Assembly (NCBI GenBank): GCA_963820395.1
Contig: CAWGAE010000025.1
Span: forward strand, 124,001-188,000
Direction of reading: 5' to 3'
DNA: 64,000 nucleotides
Source: DATFVJ01 sp963820395
GTDB lineage: Bacteria; Actinomycetota; Actinomycetes; Streptosporangiales; Streptosporangiaceae
Shown: piece after piece, positions 43,120 through 52,608 of the stretch
Position numbering within the stretch: position 1 is the first letter of the stretch
Layout: every line of letters starts with the position of its first letter
Made by a program: the position numbers and the translations under genes
The notes under the pieces: generated by a model
Database searches by the model: none
What the model saw: only the letters and a program-made list of their open reading frames with translations
What the model was told of the DNA's origin: nothing

Positions 43120-43913
43120 GCGCGCCCACCGTCCCGCCACTGAACTATGAACGCCGGGGAACAGGTCCTCCGCTGGTTCTCCTGCACGGCATCGGCCATC
43201 GCTTGCAGGCCTGGGATCCCGTGCTGGACAGGCTCGCGGCCGAGCACGATGTCATCGCGGTCGATCTGCCCGGCTTCGGGAAGTCGGCGCCGCTGGACGG
43301 CCCGTCAGGGATCGCCGAGCTCGTCGCCGCCGTCACGGCCTTCTTCGGCCAGCTCGGACTCGACCGGCCACACGCGGCAGGGAACAGCCTCGGCGGCGCG
43401 ATCGCCCTCGAGCTCGCTGTCAGTGGCCGCGTTTCATCGGCGACGGCATTTTCACCGGCGGGATTCTGGGTTCCGTGGGAGCTCAGGCTGGCATTGGGCG
43501 AGCTTGTTGCCCTCCGGCGGACCACGTTCCTGCCCGTTCCGGTGCTGCGGGCAATGGCGCGCCGGGCGTGGCTGCGGGCACCAGCCTTCGGCATGATCGT
43601 CCGCTGGCCCGAGCGCCTCACGCCCGAGCAGGCACTGGGCGACATTCTCGCCCTGCGCGACTGCACCGCCTTCGCCGCGGTCGTGAACGGCGCGCACGAA
43701 TACGCCTTTCACGGCAGCCCGGACGTCCCCGTGACGGTGGCGTGGGGCACTCGAGACAAGATCTTGCTGCACAGGCAGGCAGCCCGCGCGCAGCGCAGGC
43801 TGCCTGGCGCGCGACACATTGATCTGCGCGCGTGCGGCCACGTGCCGATGAGCGACGCGCCCGCCCGGGTGGCAGCGGCCATCCTGGCGACCACCAAGGA
43901 GGCACGAGCATGA
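43116..43913 (+). CDS. Alpha/beta-hydrolase
   Basis: 265 residues. Oxyanion/HG motif LVLLHGIGHRLQAWDPVLD, nucleophile elbow AAGNSLGGAIALELA, acid Asp in WGTRDKILLHRQA and catalytic His in RACGHVPMSDAP. It is similar in length and layout to lactone or ester hydrolases. Being sandwiched with ATGA overlaps between the SDR and the Baeyer-Villiger monooxygenase, it probably opens the lactone or cleaves the ester made by the latter; this is inference from context. Confidence 0.88.
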   Translation: MSAPTVPPLNYERRGTGPPLVLLHGIGHRLQAWDPVLDRLAAEHDVIAVDLPGFGKSAPLDGPSGIAELVAAVTAFFGQLGLDRPHAAGNSLGGAIALELAVSGRVSSATAFSPAGFWVPWELRLALGELVALRRTTFLPVPVLRAMARRAWLRAPAFGMIVRWPERLTPEQALGDILALRDCTAFAAVVNGAHEYAFHGSPDVPVTVAWGTRDKILLHRQAARAQRRLPGARHIDLRACGHVPMSDAPARVAAAILATTKEARA

Positions 43914-45376
43914 CCCCGACAGGCAACAATCCGCCAATCGTCATCATCGGTACCGGATTCTCCGGTATCTGCATGGCAATCCGGCTGAAGCAGGCAGGCT
44001 ACCACAACTTCGTGATCTTGGAGAAGGACGAAGATCTCGGCGGGACCTGGCGGGACAACCAATACCCGGGCTGTGCGTGCGACGTGCCATCGCATATGTA
44101 TTCGTACTCCTTCGAGCTCAACCCTGACTGGTCCAGGATGTTCGCGCCGCAGGAGGAGATCTGGGCGTACTTGCGGCATTGCGTTGACAAGTACGGCGTC
44201 GCAGCGCACATCCATTACCGCTCCGAGGTGGAGCGCATGGAGTGGGATGACGCCGTCAGGCGCTGGTACGTCACTACCACGTCGGGTGACGTGTACACGA
44301 CCCACGCGATCGTGTCAGGCATCGGCGGGCTGCACGTGCCGTCCATCCCCGAGATTCCGGGGGCCGACCGGTTCGCCGGGACCGCATTTCACTCGGCGCA
44401 GTGGGACCGCTCCTGTGACCTGTCAGGCAAACGGATCGCGGTCATCGGAACGGGCGCGTCGGCGATCCAGTTCATCCCGCAGATCGCCGAGCAGGCCGGG
44501 CAGGTGCACGTGTTCCAGCGGACGCCGCCGTGGCTCAATCCCAGGCCGGATTTTGAGATCCCGCCCGCGGTCCGCGCCACGTTCCGCGCCGCGCCGCCGG
44601 TGCTGCGGGCATTCCGCGACGGGATCTACTGGATGCTCGAGAGCCGCGGCGCCGGATTCGCGATTGACCCCAAGCTGATGGCTCCGTTGCAGTGGATGGC
44701 CGAGCGCCAGATCGAGCGCCAGATCGACGACCCGGTGCTGCGCGCGAAGGTGACACCTGACTACCTGGTCGGCTGTAAGCGGTTGCTCCTGGCCTCCGAT
44801 TACTATCCGGCTCTGACCAGGCCGAACGTCGACCTCCTGACAGATCCTATCGCCGAGATCACCGAGACCGGCGTGGTCTGCGCCGACGGCAGCGCATACG
44901 ACGTCGACGTGATCATCTACGGCACCGGCTTCAAGACCTTCGAGGCGCTCGAGAAATTGAACGTGTCCGGACGCGATGGCATCAAGCTCCAGGACGTCTG
45001 GCGCGATGGTGTCGAGGCCTATCACGGCATCACCGTCGCCGGTTTCCCGAACCTCTTTATAATGCTAGGCCCGAACACGGGCCTTGGGCACAACTCGATG
45101 GTCTTCATGATCGAGAGCCAGGTTCAGCATGTGATGAGCTGCTTGCGGCTGCTGGCCAAGCGGAAGGCGGAGACGATCGAGGTCAGGGCGTCCGCGCTTC
45201 GCCGCTTCAACGACGGGATCCAGCGCCGCCTGCGCGACTCCGTCTACAGCAAGGGCGGCTGCAAGAGCTGGTACCTGGATGCCAAGGGCGTCAACCGCTC
45301 ACTTTGGCCAGGATTCACCTTCGAGTACTGGGCACGCACCAGGCGGGTGCGCAGCGCCGACTACGTGATTCGCTGA
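43910..45376 (+). CDS. Flavin-binding (Baeyer-Villiger type) monooxygenase
   Basis: 488 residues, start overlapping the hydrolase stop. FAD Rossmann motif IVIIGTGFSGICMAIRL, then GGTWRDNQYPGCACDVPSHM, the Baeyer-Villiger fingerprint FAGTAFHSAQW (FxGxxxHxxxW), the NADPH motif IAVIGTGASAIQFIPQIA and the later VIIYGTGFKTFEALEKL. It inserts oxygen next to a ketone using NADPH and O2. With the SDR and hydrolase it forms an alcohol-ketone-ester/lactone-acid pathway, similar in gene content to the mycobacterial mymA operon. Confidence 0.92.
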   Translation: MTPTGNNPPIVIIGTGFSGICMAIRLKQAGYHNFVILEKDEDLGGTWRDNQYPGCACDVPSHMYSYSFELNPDWSRMFAPQEEIWAYLRHCVDKYGVAAHIHYRSEVERMEWDDAVRRWYVTTTSGDVYTTHAIVSGIGGLHVPSIPEIPGADRFAGTAFHSAQWDRSCDLSGKRIAVIGTGASAIQFIPQIAEQAGQVHVFQRTPPWLNPRPDFEIPPAVRATFRAAPPVLRAFRDGIYWMLESRGAGFAIDPKLMAPLQWMAERQIERQIDDPVLRAKVTPDYLVGCKRLLLASDYYPALTRPNVDLLTDPIAEITETGVVCADGSAYDVDVIIYGTGFKTFEALEKLNVSGRDGIKLQDVWRDGVEAYHGITVAGFPNLFIMLGPNTGLGHNSMVFMIESQVQHVMSCLRLLAKRKAETIEVRASALRRFNDGIQRRLRDSVYSKGGCKSWYLDAKGVNRSLWPGFTFEYWARTRRVRSADYVIR

Positions 45377-46060
45377 CCCACCCGCAGCCGGACCTCCCTC
45401 GCTTACCCCGCGTCCGCGCTTCGAGAGGCCCGAGCGCGGGCAGTAGGCGGTCGCTCCCGTACCGCATCCCTGCCGATGTGCGCGGCACTCCGCGCAGCCG
45501 TGAGGTATCTGGCTGGCGGGTTGGGGTCAGGCCCGGCGGTGTGGTCCCGGGGCGCTCGCCCGAGCGCGCGACGATCTTTCCTCCGAACGGCTGCGCAACG
45601 TGACCCGCAGCTTGTCACGCGGACCGCGTCCGGTAGCTGACCCGGACGCACCGGCCGGTACCGTCCGCGTGATCTGTATCATCCTGTGACGCTACCGCCT
45701 GCTTGACCACGACACTGAACCATGACGATGGCTGCGCTGAGATTCACCAGGATCGTGGCCGACGGCACTAGATATCCGGTGATAGGAGCGGCATTGTCGG
45801 GCCAGAGGGAACGGGCATGAGTGCATATCAGCAGATCCTCGTGCGGACGCAGCGGCCGGAATGGAAGAGGAATGCCAGGACCTCCGTCGTGATCACTGTG
45901 CGTCACCACGATCGCGAACGGGTGTCGGAGGATGCCGTCGCGCCGGGAGAGCCTCCGCCCCCGCGGCCCGGATTTTTCGTTACTTTCCGTAGTCGATCTG
46001 CGACGTTTCCTGGATAGCTGCGAACAATGATTCCCGCCTACTGCGCAGCTCGGTGCTGCG
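45377..46060. other. 684-nt gap; at most one doubtful small reading frame
   Basis: Nothing recognisable. An ATG at 45817 opens a 66-codon frame (MSAYQQILVRTQRPEWKRNA at its start) without a clear ribosome site or relatives that I know. The second half is Pro-rich. The region 45990-46060 probably contains the malQ promoter. No hairpin terminator stands out after the monooxygenase gene. Confidence 0.4.
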
Positions 46061-47995
46061 GTGACGAACGGACCCGGGGGAGCGGTGAGACGGCAGGAGC
46101 TTGAGCAGCTTGCGCTGGCCAACGGGGTGCAGCCCAACTACCGTGACTGCCGTAGTCAGTCGGTGCGTGTGAGACGGGATACGCTCGAGGCAATTCTCAT
46201 CGAACTCGGCGTACTCGATACGACGGGTAGTGCTGCCCACGCGGCCGGCCCGGTACCTGTGGGGGACGGGGCAGGGGCGGCCGCGGCCTCGGCAGTGTCA
46301 GTGGCGCCCGCGGCGAGCGCGGCGGGCGCGGCGGCCGCGCATCCGGCCCTTGCCGGGGCCATTGCGCCCACCCTTGCGGAGCGCGCCTGGGGGTTCGCGG
46401 TTCAGCTATACGCCGTGCGCTCCCGTGACTCGTGGGGCCACGGCGATCTGCGTGACCTCGCTGAGCTTGCCAGCTGGAGCGCGCGCGATCTCGGGGCTGG
46501 TTTCGTGCTCGTCAACCCGCTGCACGCGGCCGAGCCCGCACCGCCGGTGAGCCCGTCACCGTACCTGCCGATGAGCCGCCGCTATGTCAGCCCGCTCTAC
46601 CTGCGGGTCGAGGACGTACCCGAGTACGCGCGGCTGGCCGCGACGGACCAGGCGCACATCGGCAGGCTCGCCGCTCCGCTGCGCGAACGCAACACAAGCA
46701 GCGAGCTCATCGACCGTGACGCCGTCTGGTCCGCCAAACGCGCCGCTCTTGAGCTCATCCACCAGGCAACGCTGAGCCCGGCACGCCGGGCCGAGTTCGA
46801 GCGGTACCGTCGGCGCGAGGGAGCGGCGCTCGAGGACTGGGCCACCTGGTGCGCCCTTGCCGAGGTGCATGGCGCGGACTTCCGTAAGTGGCCGGAGCAC
46901 CTGGCACACCCGCGATCAGCGGCCGTCGCGCGCGAGCGGGACCGGTGCAAGGGGCGTGTGGAGTTCCATGCCTGGCTACAGTGGCTGCTCGAGGGCCAGC
47001 TGGCCAGTACCCGGGCCGCGGCACTGTCTGCAGGTATGCCTATCGGCCTGATCTGCGATCTCGCGGTCGGCGGGCACCCGGGCGGCGCGGACTCGTGGGC
47101 GCACCAGGACGTCCTGGCGACGGGAATGAGCACCGGTGCGCCGCCGGATGAGTTCAACCAGCTTGGCCAGGACTGGTCGCAGCCGCCGTGGCATCCGCGG
47201 CTGCTCGCGGCACGCGGCTACCGCCCGCTGCGCGAGCTGATGGACGCGTCGCTCAAAAGCGCTGGTGGCCTGCGTGTGGACCATGTGATGGGGCTCTTCC
47301 GGTTGTGGTGGATACCCGCGGGGATGACGCCGGACTGTGGTGCGTACGTGCGCTACGACCATCACGCCACAGTAGGGACGCTGACCGCCGCGGCCGTTCG
47401 CGCTGGCGCACTCGTCATTGGCGAGGATCTGGGCACGGTCGAGAAGGGAGTGCGGCACTACCTGGCTGGTCGCGGCGTGCTCGGCACCTCCATGTTGTGG
47501 TTCGAGCGGAACGTGGATCGGACGCCGCGGTCCGCGGCGGCATGGCGCCGCGAGTGCCTCGCCACTGTGGGCACCCACGACATGCCGCCTGCGGCGAGCT
47601 ACCTGACCGGAGCGCACGTCGCGTTGCGCGCGCGGCTGGGTTTGCTGACCCGGTCGGAGGATGCCGAACGCCTTGAGGCCGTGGCTGCGGCCACCGCATG
47701 GCGCACCATTCTCACCGAGATGGGTCTGTTGCCTGCCCGCGCACGGCCCGATTCGGTGGCGATGACCGCCGCCTTGTACGGGTTCCTCGCCCGTACGCCC
47801 GCACGCCTGATCGGCGTCTCGCTCGCGGACGCGGTGGGTGACCGTCAGCCGCAGAACGTGCCAGGGACGAGCGACGAATATCCGAACTGGCGGCTACCGC
47901 TCACCGACGCGGACGGTCGGCCTGTACTGCTTGAAGACCTCGGTACCCATGCTGGAGTGCCCGCGGTGGCGAACGCCGTCATGTCGTCAATCTAA
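46061..47995 (+). CDS. malQ: 4-alpha-glucanotransferase (amylomaltase)
   Basis: 644 residues from a GTG (VTNGPGGAVRRQELEQLALA). Family GH77 parts: WGFAVQLYAVRSRDSWGHGD, SPYLPMSRRYVSPLYLRVED, the nucleophile Asp in GGLRVDHVMGLFRLWWIP, acid/base Glu in LVIGEDLGTVEKGVR and the third carboxylate in VGTHDMPPAASYL. An Ala/Gly-rich low-complexity segment (about residues 60-105) sits between the N-terminal domain and the barrel. It transfers maltooligosaccharides in glycogen or maltodextrin metabolism. It converges with pepN; the two stop codons overlap. Confidence 0.93.
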   Translation: MTNGPGGAVRRQELEQLALANGVQPNYRDCRSQSVRVRRDTLEAILIELGVLDTTGSAAHAAGPVPVGDGAGAAAASAVSVAPAASAAGAAAAHPALAGAIAPTLAERAWGFAVQLYAVRSRDSWGHGDLRDLAELASWSARDLGAGFVLVNPLHAAEPAPPVSPSPYLPMSRRYVSPLYLRVEDVPEYARLAATDQAHIGRLAAPLRERNTSSELIDRDAVWSAKRAALELIHQATLSPARRAEFERYRRREGAALEDWATWCALAEVHGADFRKWPEHLAHPRSAAVARERDRCKGRVEFHAWLQWLLEGQLASTRAAALSAGMPIGLICDLAVGGHPGGADSWAHQDVLATGMSTGAPPDEFNQLGQDWSQPPWHPRLLAARGYRPLRELMDASLKSAGGLRVDHVMGLFRLWWIPAGMTPDCGAYVRYDHHATVGTLTAAAVRAGALVIGEDLGTVEKGVRHYLAGRGVLGTSMLWFERNVDRTPRSAAAWRRECLATVGTHDMPPAASYLTGAHVALRARLGLLTRSEDAERLEAVAAATAWRTILTEMGLLPARARPDSVAMTAALYGFLARTPARLIGVSLADAVGDRQPQNVPGTSDEYPNWRLPLTDADGRPVLLEDLGTHAGVPAVANAVMSSI

Positions 47996-50529
47996 CCGGC
48001 TCTCGCAGCGCGCCTGTCACACTCCTGGGCGCGGAGCGCCCGCTCGACGCCGTCCCTGCATTCGATGAGCAGGCGGCGCAAGGCAGCGGACGGCTGCTTG
48101 CTGGCGATGAACTCGTCGGTCATGGCGATGGTGTGCTGGCTGATCGCGCGCGGATAGGCTCCCTGCACAAATGTCTGCGCCATGTCGGATGTCCACGTCT
48201 GCCAGATGCGGCCGACCACCTGGAAGTACCGGGGTGCGAACGGTTCGAGCAGGTCCACGTGGTCCTCGTCGGCGAAGCCGACGACCGTCGCACGGAACAT
48301 CGCGTTTGCCATGGTGTCGCCGGCCACGATCTGCTCCCAAGCTGCCAGCTTGGCTGCCGGCTCGGGGATGGCCGCGCGGCAGTTGGCCGCGTGCCGCTCG
48401 CCCGCCGCGGTCGGGTCGCGCTCCAGTTCGGCGCCGATCTCCATCTGCCCGGCTACCCCGCGGCTCACCAGCTGGTGCAGCAGCATCCAGCGAAATTCGG
48501 TGTCCACGGTGAGCCCATCGATCACGGTCGATCCATGCAGCAACCCGGCAAGCAGCGCGAGATGGTCGTGGGAGATCGCGTTGCGCGCCAGCGCTTGGGC
48601 ATACGCAAGCTGCCGGTCGGAGCCGGGCTGTGCCTCGTGCAGCATCACGTTCACCGCATCGGAGAAGAGCCCGAGCCCAATCTCCCGCCACACGGGGTCG
48701 GCGAATCTGCGTAGGGCGGCGGCTGTCTGCCGCAGCAGGCTCTGCACGGTGGTGATGTCGGGCACGGACGTAACACCGGAGGTAACCAGCCTGAGGTAGT
48801 CGCGGGCCGGCATTTCGGCGTCGCGGCACATGTCCCAGGTGGCGGACCAGCACAAGGCCGCTGGGAGCGGCTGCTTGATTTCACCGATGCTGCTCACAAC
48901 GGTGCGCAGCGATGGTTCGTCCAGCCGGATCTTTGCGTAGCCGAGATCATCATCGTTGATGAGCACGAGGTCCGGGCGCATGTGGCCGACCAGGTCGGGT
49001 ACCTCGGTGCGCGCCCCGCTGACATCCAACTCCACCCGGTGACGGCGGGTGATCTCGCCCCTATCGCGACCATAGAGCCCGATTGCGATCCGCTGCGTAC
49101 GCAGGGTGGGATGGGTGGGCGGGGCCTCCTGCAGGACCGCGAACGAGGTGAAGGCGCCGGTGGCGTCGAGCTCGTACCAGGGCCGCAGCGTGTTCAGGCC
49201 GGCGGACTCCAGCCACTCCTTCGACGGGGAGGCCAGGTCCCTCCCGGAGGTTTCCTCCAAAGCGGCGAGCAGGTCGTTCAGGGTCGCATTGCCCCAGGCG
49301 TGACGCTCGAAGTAGCGCCGCACGCCGGCCAGGAAGTTGTCCAGGCCGACGTAGGCGACAAGTTGCTTGAGCACCGACGCGCCCTTGTAGTAGGTGATCC
49401 CGTCGAAGTTGACCTCGACCGCGTGGATGTCGGGGATATCCGCCGAGATCGGGTGCGTCGAGGGCAGCTGGTCCTGCCGGTACGCCAGCGTCTTGAATAG
49501 CTGCGCAAAGGTTGTCCAGGCGTTTGTCCAGCGCGTGGCTTCGGCGAGGGCGAGCGTCCCGGCGAAGGTGGCGAACGACTCGTTCAGCCACAGGTCGTCC
49601 CACCAGCGCATGGTGACCAGGTTGCCGAACCACATGTGGGCCATCTCGTGCATGATCGTCTCCGCGCGTGCCTCCCGATACGCGTCGGTGACCCGAGACC
49701 GGAACACGTACTCTTCGACGAAGGTCACGCAGCCGACGTTCTCCATCGCGCCCACGTTGAACTCAGGCACAAAGAGCTGGTCGTACTTGGCAAACGGGTA
49801 CCGGATCCCGAACGCCTCATGGAAGAAGGCGAAGCCCTGCTTGGTCACCTCGAGGATCTCGTCGGTATCGAGGTACTCGGCAAGCGACCTGCGACAGTAC
49901 ACGCCGAGCGGGATCCCGTCGAAGGAGTCAAGTACCTGCTGGTACGGACCGGCGCAAACCGCGGTGACGTAGGCCGACAGCGCCGGGGTCGGCGGGAAAT
50001 GCCAGCGGGTGGCGTCACCGGATCGCTCCGCCGTCACGTCCGGCGCGTTGTTGCTCACCACCAGCCAGCCTGTGGGCGCGGTGATGGTGAATTCGAAGGT
50101 CGCCTTCAGGTCTGGCTGGTCGAAGCAGGCGAACATGCGGTGCGCATCGGCGGGCTCGAAATGCGAGTAGAGGTAAACCTCGCCGTCGACAGGATCAGTG
50201 AACCTGTGCAGCCCTTCGCCGGTCCTTGAGTACGCGCAGTCGGCTACGATCCGCAATTTGTTGTTTGCGGCGAGTGCCGGGAGCGCGATCCGGCCGTCTG
50301 CGAAGGCCGACGTCTCCACCGCGCGGCCGTTCAGGCTGATCTCGCGGACCGCCTCGGCTTCGAGCTCGATGAAGGTGCTCGAGCCCGGGTTTGTGCAGCG
50401 GAAGCTGGCGACGGTGACCGACGTGAACGTCCGCTCACCCGCCGTCAGGTCCAGTTCAACAGCATACGAGTCCACGCCGAGCAGGCGTGCCCGCTCTCGC
50501 GCTTCGTTCCTGGTCAGGTTGCCCGCCAC
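47992..50529 (-). CDS. pepN: Aminopeptidase N (M1 family)
   Basis: 845 residues, full length. GAMEN exopeptidase motif in PEFNVGAMENVGCVTFVEEY and zinc site HEMAHMWFGNLVTMRWWDDL with the third ligand Glu in LWLNESFATF, all near residues 255-320. The C-terminal helical ERAP1-like domain follows (VAGDTMANAMFRATVVGFAD). It removes N-terminal residues from peptides in the cytoplasm. The N terminus MAGNLTRNEARERARLLGVD is as in actinomycete orthologues. Confidence 0.96.
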   Translation of the reverse strand: MAGNLTRNEARERARLLGVDSYAVELDLTAGERTFTSVTVASFRCTNPGSSTFIELEAEAVREISLNGRAVETSAFADGRIALPALAANNKLRIVADCAYSRTGEGLHRFTDPVDGEVYLYSHFEPADAHRMFACFDQPDLKATFEFTITAPTGWLVVSNNAPDVTAERSGDATRWHFPPTPALSAYVTAVCAGPYQQVLDSFDGIPLGVYCRRSLAEYLDTDEILEVTKQGFAFFHEAFGIRYPFAKYDQLFVPEFNVGAMENVGCVTFVEEYVFRSRVTDAYREARAETIMHEMAHMWFGNLVTMRWWDDLWLNESFATFAGTLALAEATRWTNAWTTFAQLFKTLAYRQDQLPSTHPISADIPDIHAVEVNFDGITYYKGASVLKQLVAYVGLDNFLAGVRRYFERHAWGNATLNDLLAALEETSGRDLASPSKEWLESAGLNTLRPWYELDATGAFTSFAVLQEAPPTHPTLRTQRIAIGLYGRDRGEITRRHRVELDVSGARTEVPDLVGHMRPDLVLINDDDLGYAKIRLDEPSLRTVVSSIGEIKQPLPAALCWSATWDMCRDAEMPARDYLRLVTSGVTSVPDITTVQSLLRQTAAALRRFADPVWREIGLGLFSDAVNVMLHEAQPGSDRQLAYAQALARNAISHDHLALLAGLLHGSTVIDGLTVDTEFRWMLLHQLVSRGVAGQMEIGAELERDPTAAGERHAANCRAAIPEPAAKLAAWEQIVAGDTMANAMFRATVVGFADEDHVDLLEPFAPRYFQVVGRIWQTWTSDMAQTFVQGAYPRAISQHTIAMTDEFIASKQPSAALRRLLIECRDGVERALRAQECDRRAARAG

Positions 50530-50678
50530 GTGTGCTGTTCCCTTCAGCTGTTTGCTCGCATACGGATATCACCGTACCGACGCCCGGGCGTGCTCTTACC
50601 TCATGCCGCCGCTTCTCGCTCCGCATCCTTTCACGCTCGTGGCGGAATGACGGAGAGCAGGCGAAGGTTGCGACGGAC

Positions 50679-51299
50679 ATGGCAGACACGCAAGACCTCA
50701 CACGGGTTGATTTCTGGTTCGATCCGGTCTGTCCCTGGGCGTGGATCACGTCCAGGTGGCTGCTTCAGGTCGCGGAACAGCGGCCAATCCAGCCGAGCTG
50801 GCATGTCATGAGCCTCTCCATGCTTAACGAGGGAAAGCCCGATCTGTCCGACCGCTACCGTGAAGTGTTGTCTCGAAACTGGGGGCCGGTCCGGGTCTGC
50901 GTCGCCGCGGAGCAGAAGTTCGGCTCCGCGTTGCTTGGGCCGCTCTATACGGCACTCGGCACCCGTTTCCACAACGAGCAGCAGCCCAGGGAGCGAGCGA
51001 CCATCGAGGCGGCCCTCGCCGATGTGGGCGTGCCCGTCGAGCTGGCTGAAGCGATGGATTCAACTGAGTACGATGCGGCGCTGCGCGCCTCGCATTGCGA
51101 CGGCATGGACCGGGTCGGGTATGACGTCGGCACCCCTGTGATCTCGGTGAACGGCGCCTCATTCTTCGGGCCCGTGCTGTCACCCATCCCGCGCGGTGAG
51201 GCCGCCGCGCGGCTATGGGACGGCGTACTACTGGTAGCTGGCACCGACGGGTTCTTCGAGCTCAAGCGGAGCCGCACCCGCGATCCCGTCTTCACGTGA
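50679..51299 (+). CDS. Mycothiol-dependent nitroreductase-like DsbA-fold protein (CPWA active site)
   Basis: 206 residues. Starts MADTQDLTRVDFWFDPVCPW and continues AWITSRWLLQVAEQRP; later blocks GPVRVCVAAEQKFGSALLGP, GTPVISVNGASFFGPVLSPI and FFELKRSRTRDP closely follow Mycobacterium tuberculosis Rv2466c. That enzyme has CPWC; here the second Cys is Ala, leaving one active thiol, compatible with a monothiol mechanism that uses mycothiol as resolving thiol. It is divergent from pepN, as in many actinomycetes. Cytoplasmic redox role. Confidence 0.87.
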   Translation: MADTQDLTRVDFWFDPVCPWAWITSRWLLQVAEQRPIQPSWHVMSLSMLNEGKPDLSDRYREVLSRNWGPVRVCVAAEQKFGSALLGPLYTALGTRFHNEQQPRERATIEAALADVGVPVELAEAMDSTEYDAALRASHCDGMDRVGYDVGTPVISVNGASFFGPVLSPIPRGEAAARLWDGVLLVAGTDGFFELKRSRTRDPVFT

Positions 51300-51545
51300 G
51301 GTCCCGGCCACCACTCCCGGGTTCCCCAGGGGACGCGTGCGGTGCGTCCCGCCAGGTTCACTTGGACCGGATTCGTGACAGATCCCGCAGCGGGCACGGT
51401 CAACCCGCCGGGGCCGTTCGGCGGCCTCGCGCTGGAGGCATAGGGCGTCAGCCGACGGATGCCCGGCAGCCGAGGGGGCAGTCAAGATGCAGCCAAGGGG
51501 CGGCAGCTTAGGGGTGGGCAGACCCGCGGTGGCCGCGGCCCGGGG

Positions 51546-52223
51546 CTAGCGTTTGCGGCGGCGCCTGCGCCGCGACCTGTCGCCGCCGCTCTGTGCGGAC
51601 GAGCCGGTGGGCACCTGTTGCGCTTGTTCCCGCTCTAGCTGCTGCGGATTCGCGGCCCCGTCAGCGGCGGAATCGCGGGATCTGGTGACGCCGGGAGCGG
51701 CCTTGCCTGGTGCGGTCGGCTGCGGCGGGACCCTGGGCGGCGGCACCCTGAGCTGGGCATCGCGCCCGCCGGGCTTGGCTGAGGTGGCTGGCACAGGGTC
51801 GCGGGGCACAGGGTCGCGGGGCACAGGGTCGCGGGGCACAGGGTCGCGGGGCACAGGGTCGCGGGGCACAGGGTCGCGGGGCACAGGGTCGCGGGGCACA
51901 GGGTCGCGGGGCACAGGGTCGCGGGGCACAGGGTCGCGGGGCACAGGGTCGCGGGGCACAGGGTCGCGGGGCACAGGGTCGCGGGGCACAGGGTCGCGGG
52001 GCACAGGGTCGCGGGGCACAGGGTCGCGGGGCACAGGGTCGCGGGGCACAGGGTCGCGGGGCACAGGGCGCCGCGTGACTTGGGTGGGTGGCGCAGCCTC
52101 GCTGCCCGGGACCGCCGAGGTGGCGCCGCCGTGCTGCGCGGCTGCCGCGTCGTGCTCGGGATGGGGCCTTGACACATCTCGTGCCCGCATCGCCGCATCG
52201 ATCGTGACGCGCAGTCCTGGCAT
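51546..52223 (-). CDS. Hypothetical protein with about 18 PVPRD pentapeptide repeats
   Basis: 225 residues from an ATG with a strong ribosome site (GGGGAGG, 5 nt spacing). It has three parts: a short apparently ordered head (MPGLRVTIDAAMRARDVSRP, then EHDAAAAQ), a long run of identical PVPRD units (about residues 52-144), and a Pro/Ala linker ending in a basic tail (SGGDRSRRRRRRKR). Head and tail look conserved-type while the repeat is a recent expansion. The basic tail could bind nucleic acid or the ribosome. The family is not certain. The repeat would form an extended, disordered rod. Confidence 0.6.
   Translation of the reverse strand: MPGLRVTIDAAMRARDVSRPHPEHDAAAAQHGGATSAVPGSEAAPPTQVTRRPVPRDPVPRDPVPRDPVPRDPVPRDPVPRDPVPRDPVPRDPVPRDPVPRDPVPRDPVPRDPVPRDPVPRDPVPRDPVPRDPVPRDPVPRDPVPATSAKPGGRDAQLRVPPPRVPPQPTAPGKAAPGVTRSRDSAADGAANPQQLEREQAQQVPTGSSAQSGGDRSRRRRRRKR
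51791..52068 (-). repeat. Perfect 15-bp minisatellite, about 18.5 copies
   Basis: Unit GCACAGGGTCGCGGG (plus strand) repeated 18.5 times without a single difference visible. It is read as PVPRD on the minus strand. All six frames of the unit are open. Absolute uniformity implies very recent expansion or ongoing homogenisation; length variation between isolates is expected. Confidence 0.97.
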
Positions 52224-52608
52224 CGCGGCCTCCCCGCCCTCAGTGTCGCATCCCGTGTTTCAGCGGGGCCGCCTCCCGGGCCTGCTTATCCTCGGGATCT
52301 GCGCACAAGTGGATCAGCCCCATCAGGCCCCACGGGGCCCGGCTTTCGGGGCGCCGGGGGTTCGTCCCGACGGCTGAGGGCCGGGGGACGCCCCCCGGGA
52401 TCCCCCGCAAACCCGCTGGTGGTTCTGGCTGCGCAGCCGTTAAGAATCATTATCCCGAACGGCTGCGGGCGCTGACACGGCCCGGTGGCTGCCCTTGCTC
52501 CTGCCCGGCTCCGTGGCTCGTGCGGCCCCTGCGGCTTGCGTTCGCGGCGCACCGGCCTGGTGTGCGTAACGTGCTCACCGGCCGTTCGGGAGCTACAGTG
52601 CCCGCATC
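52224..52608. other. 385-nt divergent gap, nothing recognised
   Basis: High-GC spacer between the PVPRD-repeat gene (minus) and the PP2C gene (plus). It contains short G/C runs (CCGGGGGACGCCCCCCGGG near 52381) able to form a hairpin, and a slightly AT-rich patch at 52440-52456 that could be part of a promoter. No gene or known RNA was recognised. Confidence 0.35.

Noticed and set aside
51553..52377. Plus-strand frame with GTGSR repeats
   Set aside because: Shadow of the minus-strand PVPRD gene, which has the ribosome site and a better head and tail.
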